This document shows, piece after piece, positions 63,190 through 64,000 of a stretch of 64,000 nt of DNA (positions are counted from its first letter, which is position 1; each line of letters opens with the position of its first letter). The position numbers and the translations under genes were made by a program. The stretch spans positions 5,051,758 through 5,115,757 of the forward strand of contig JACYXH010000802.1 of the NCBI GenBank assembly GCA_026745465.1. Reading direction: 5' to 3'. This DNA comes from Lota lota (lineage: Eukaryota; Chordata; Actinopteri; Gadiformes; Lotidae). The notes beneath the pieces were generated by a model. That model saw only the letters and a program-made list of their open reading frames with translations. It did not search any database and was not told the origin of the DNA.

Positions 63190-63260
63190 TTTTATGCACC
63201 AGGGCACTGGTAGTAATTGTATGAACCTGTTCCCAGGTACATAAAAGGAGCAAACCCATA
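63190..63260. mobile_element. Palindromic MITE family, copy D
   Basis: The left arm TTTTATGCACCAGGGCA and right arm CCAGGTACATAAAAGGAG face each other. Confidence 0.6.
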
Positions 63261-63320
63261 ATTACAGTCATGAGCTGTGTTTGTCCTACAATGAAACCCT
63301 TTTCACAGAGACATCACCGT

Positions 63321-63406
63321 AGCTCCTTTTATGTACCAGGGCACGGTAGTGGTCTAAACTAGGGAAGATAAGTCTACTGCCCGTGCCCTGATACATACAA
63401 GGAGCA
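63321..63406. mobile_element. Palindromic MITE family, copy C
   Basis: The 25-bp arms (63322-63346 and 63381-63405) match at 23 positions, around a 34-base interior. Confidence 0.75.
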
Positions 63407-64000
63407 GAAACCATAAAAAGTCTCTGTGGAAGAGTATATTAGGAGTTCATATTTTACACCATTAAAATAGAGCAGTTTGAAGAAACATTTTAACCTGTTC
63501 AAAAGTTATGTTTAATACTCTTATTGTTATTTAACACTTTATGAAACTTTAGGGACAAGAAAACGTCATGTTTAACCAGACAAAACACACCAATTTAGAA
63601 AGAAATCTGCAAAACCCCCCAATTTTTTTTAATATATATCTATATAGATATGGTTATATATATTTCAGGCACTATCTCTTCTACAACATCAATGTGTTCT
63701 TTATGGATCAAGATATCTTGTTCACAGCCAAACTCGATAAAGTTATGTCCGAGTTTGGAGGTGAAACGCAGGCCCTTCTCCCTCTGTCTCCGTTCCTCCC
63801 CGTCTTTGATCTGGTTCCCTCTTGTGGAAGCCGACCTGTCACACCTCAGTGGTCATCCACTTAAATGGAGATTTATAGCTTGCGATGGTTCCATTCCATA
63901 CCTCCTGACCACATTGGTCTGGCAGACAGTTTAAAAGTGTCCAACCTTCTGCTTAGCTCGGGCATACAGTCCAAAGTTATTCGCTGGTTGGAACCCTTCA

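Larger units (their letters stand above)
62640..64000. other. Upstream flank of valop and right edge of window
   Basis: The AT-rich flank carries the nested palindromic MITEs (63190-63406). From about 63660 to the edge, a GC-richer stretch has open frames on both strands (for example FIEFGCEQDILIHKEHIDVV on the minus strand), which I cannot assign. Confidence 0.45.

Overview
The window looks like nuclear DNA of a teleost fish. Support comes from split genes with GT-AG introns, a vertebrate ancient (VA) opsin gene, tRNA-derived fish SINEs, fish-type MITEs and LTR remnants, and very dense dinucleotide microsatellites and poly-C tracts. No bacterial-type operons, rRNA or tRNA genes, or CRISPR arrays were seen. 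The microsatellite density would suit a gadiform-like genome, but that is a weak inference.

Bases 1-25,197 (+ strand) hold the 3' part of a large gene that I identify as cfap46 (TTC40), a cilia and flagella associated protein of the axonemal central pair. Twenty-two exons from 1378 to 25197 join in one open frame of 913 codons plus a TGA stop, with every splice phase matching. A further exon at 141-229 is possible. The last exons encode a domain resembling the CHAT/separase peptidase fold but apparently without its catalytic residues. One intron is of the GC-AG class. Several introns carry long GT, CA or GA repeats directly against splice sites.

Bases 25,198-50,736 are intergenic between two convergent genes. 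I found no convincing host gene there. The region contains palindromic MITEs, two probable solo LTRs, a decayed Ty3/gypsy-like integrase piece, a TIR-bounded element with an internal 26-27 bp tandem array, a minisatellite, several perfect palindromes and many simple repeats.

Bases 50,737-62,118 (- strand) hold a VA opsin gene (valop), with a TATA box near 62,574. Exons 1, 3, 4 and 5 are open and keep the hallmark residues: counter-ion Glu, Schiff-base Lys and NPxxY. The only recognisable exon 2, at 60,505-60,732, is badly broken by several small indels, a stop and a lost splice donor. As assembled the gene cannot make a full opsin, yet the other exons look unspoiled. The valop introns also contain a 141-bp-arm inverted repeat with about 99% arm identity and a partial duplicate of the exon 4 end.

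Beyond 62,620 I see a CpG-rich stretch, nested copies of a palindromic MITE, and an unassigned stretch at the right edge. The two genes have unrelated roles (ciliary motility and non-visual photoreception) and simply lie tail to tail.
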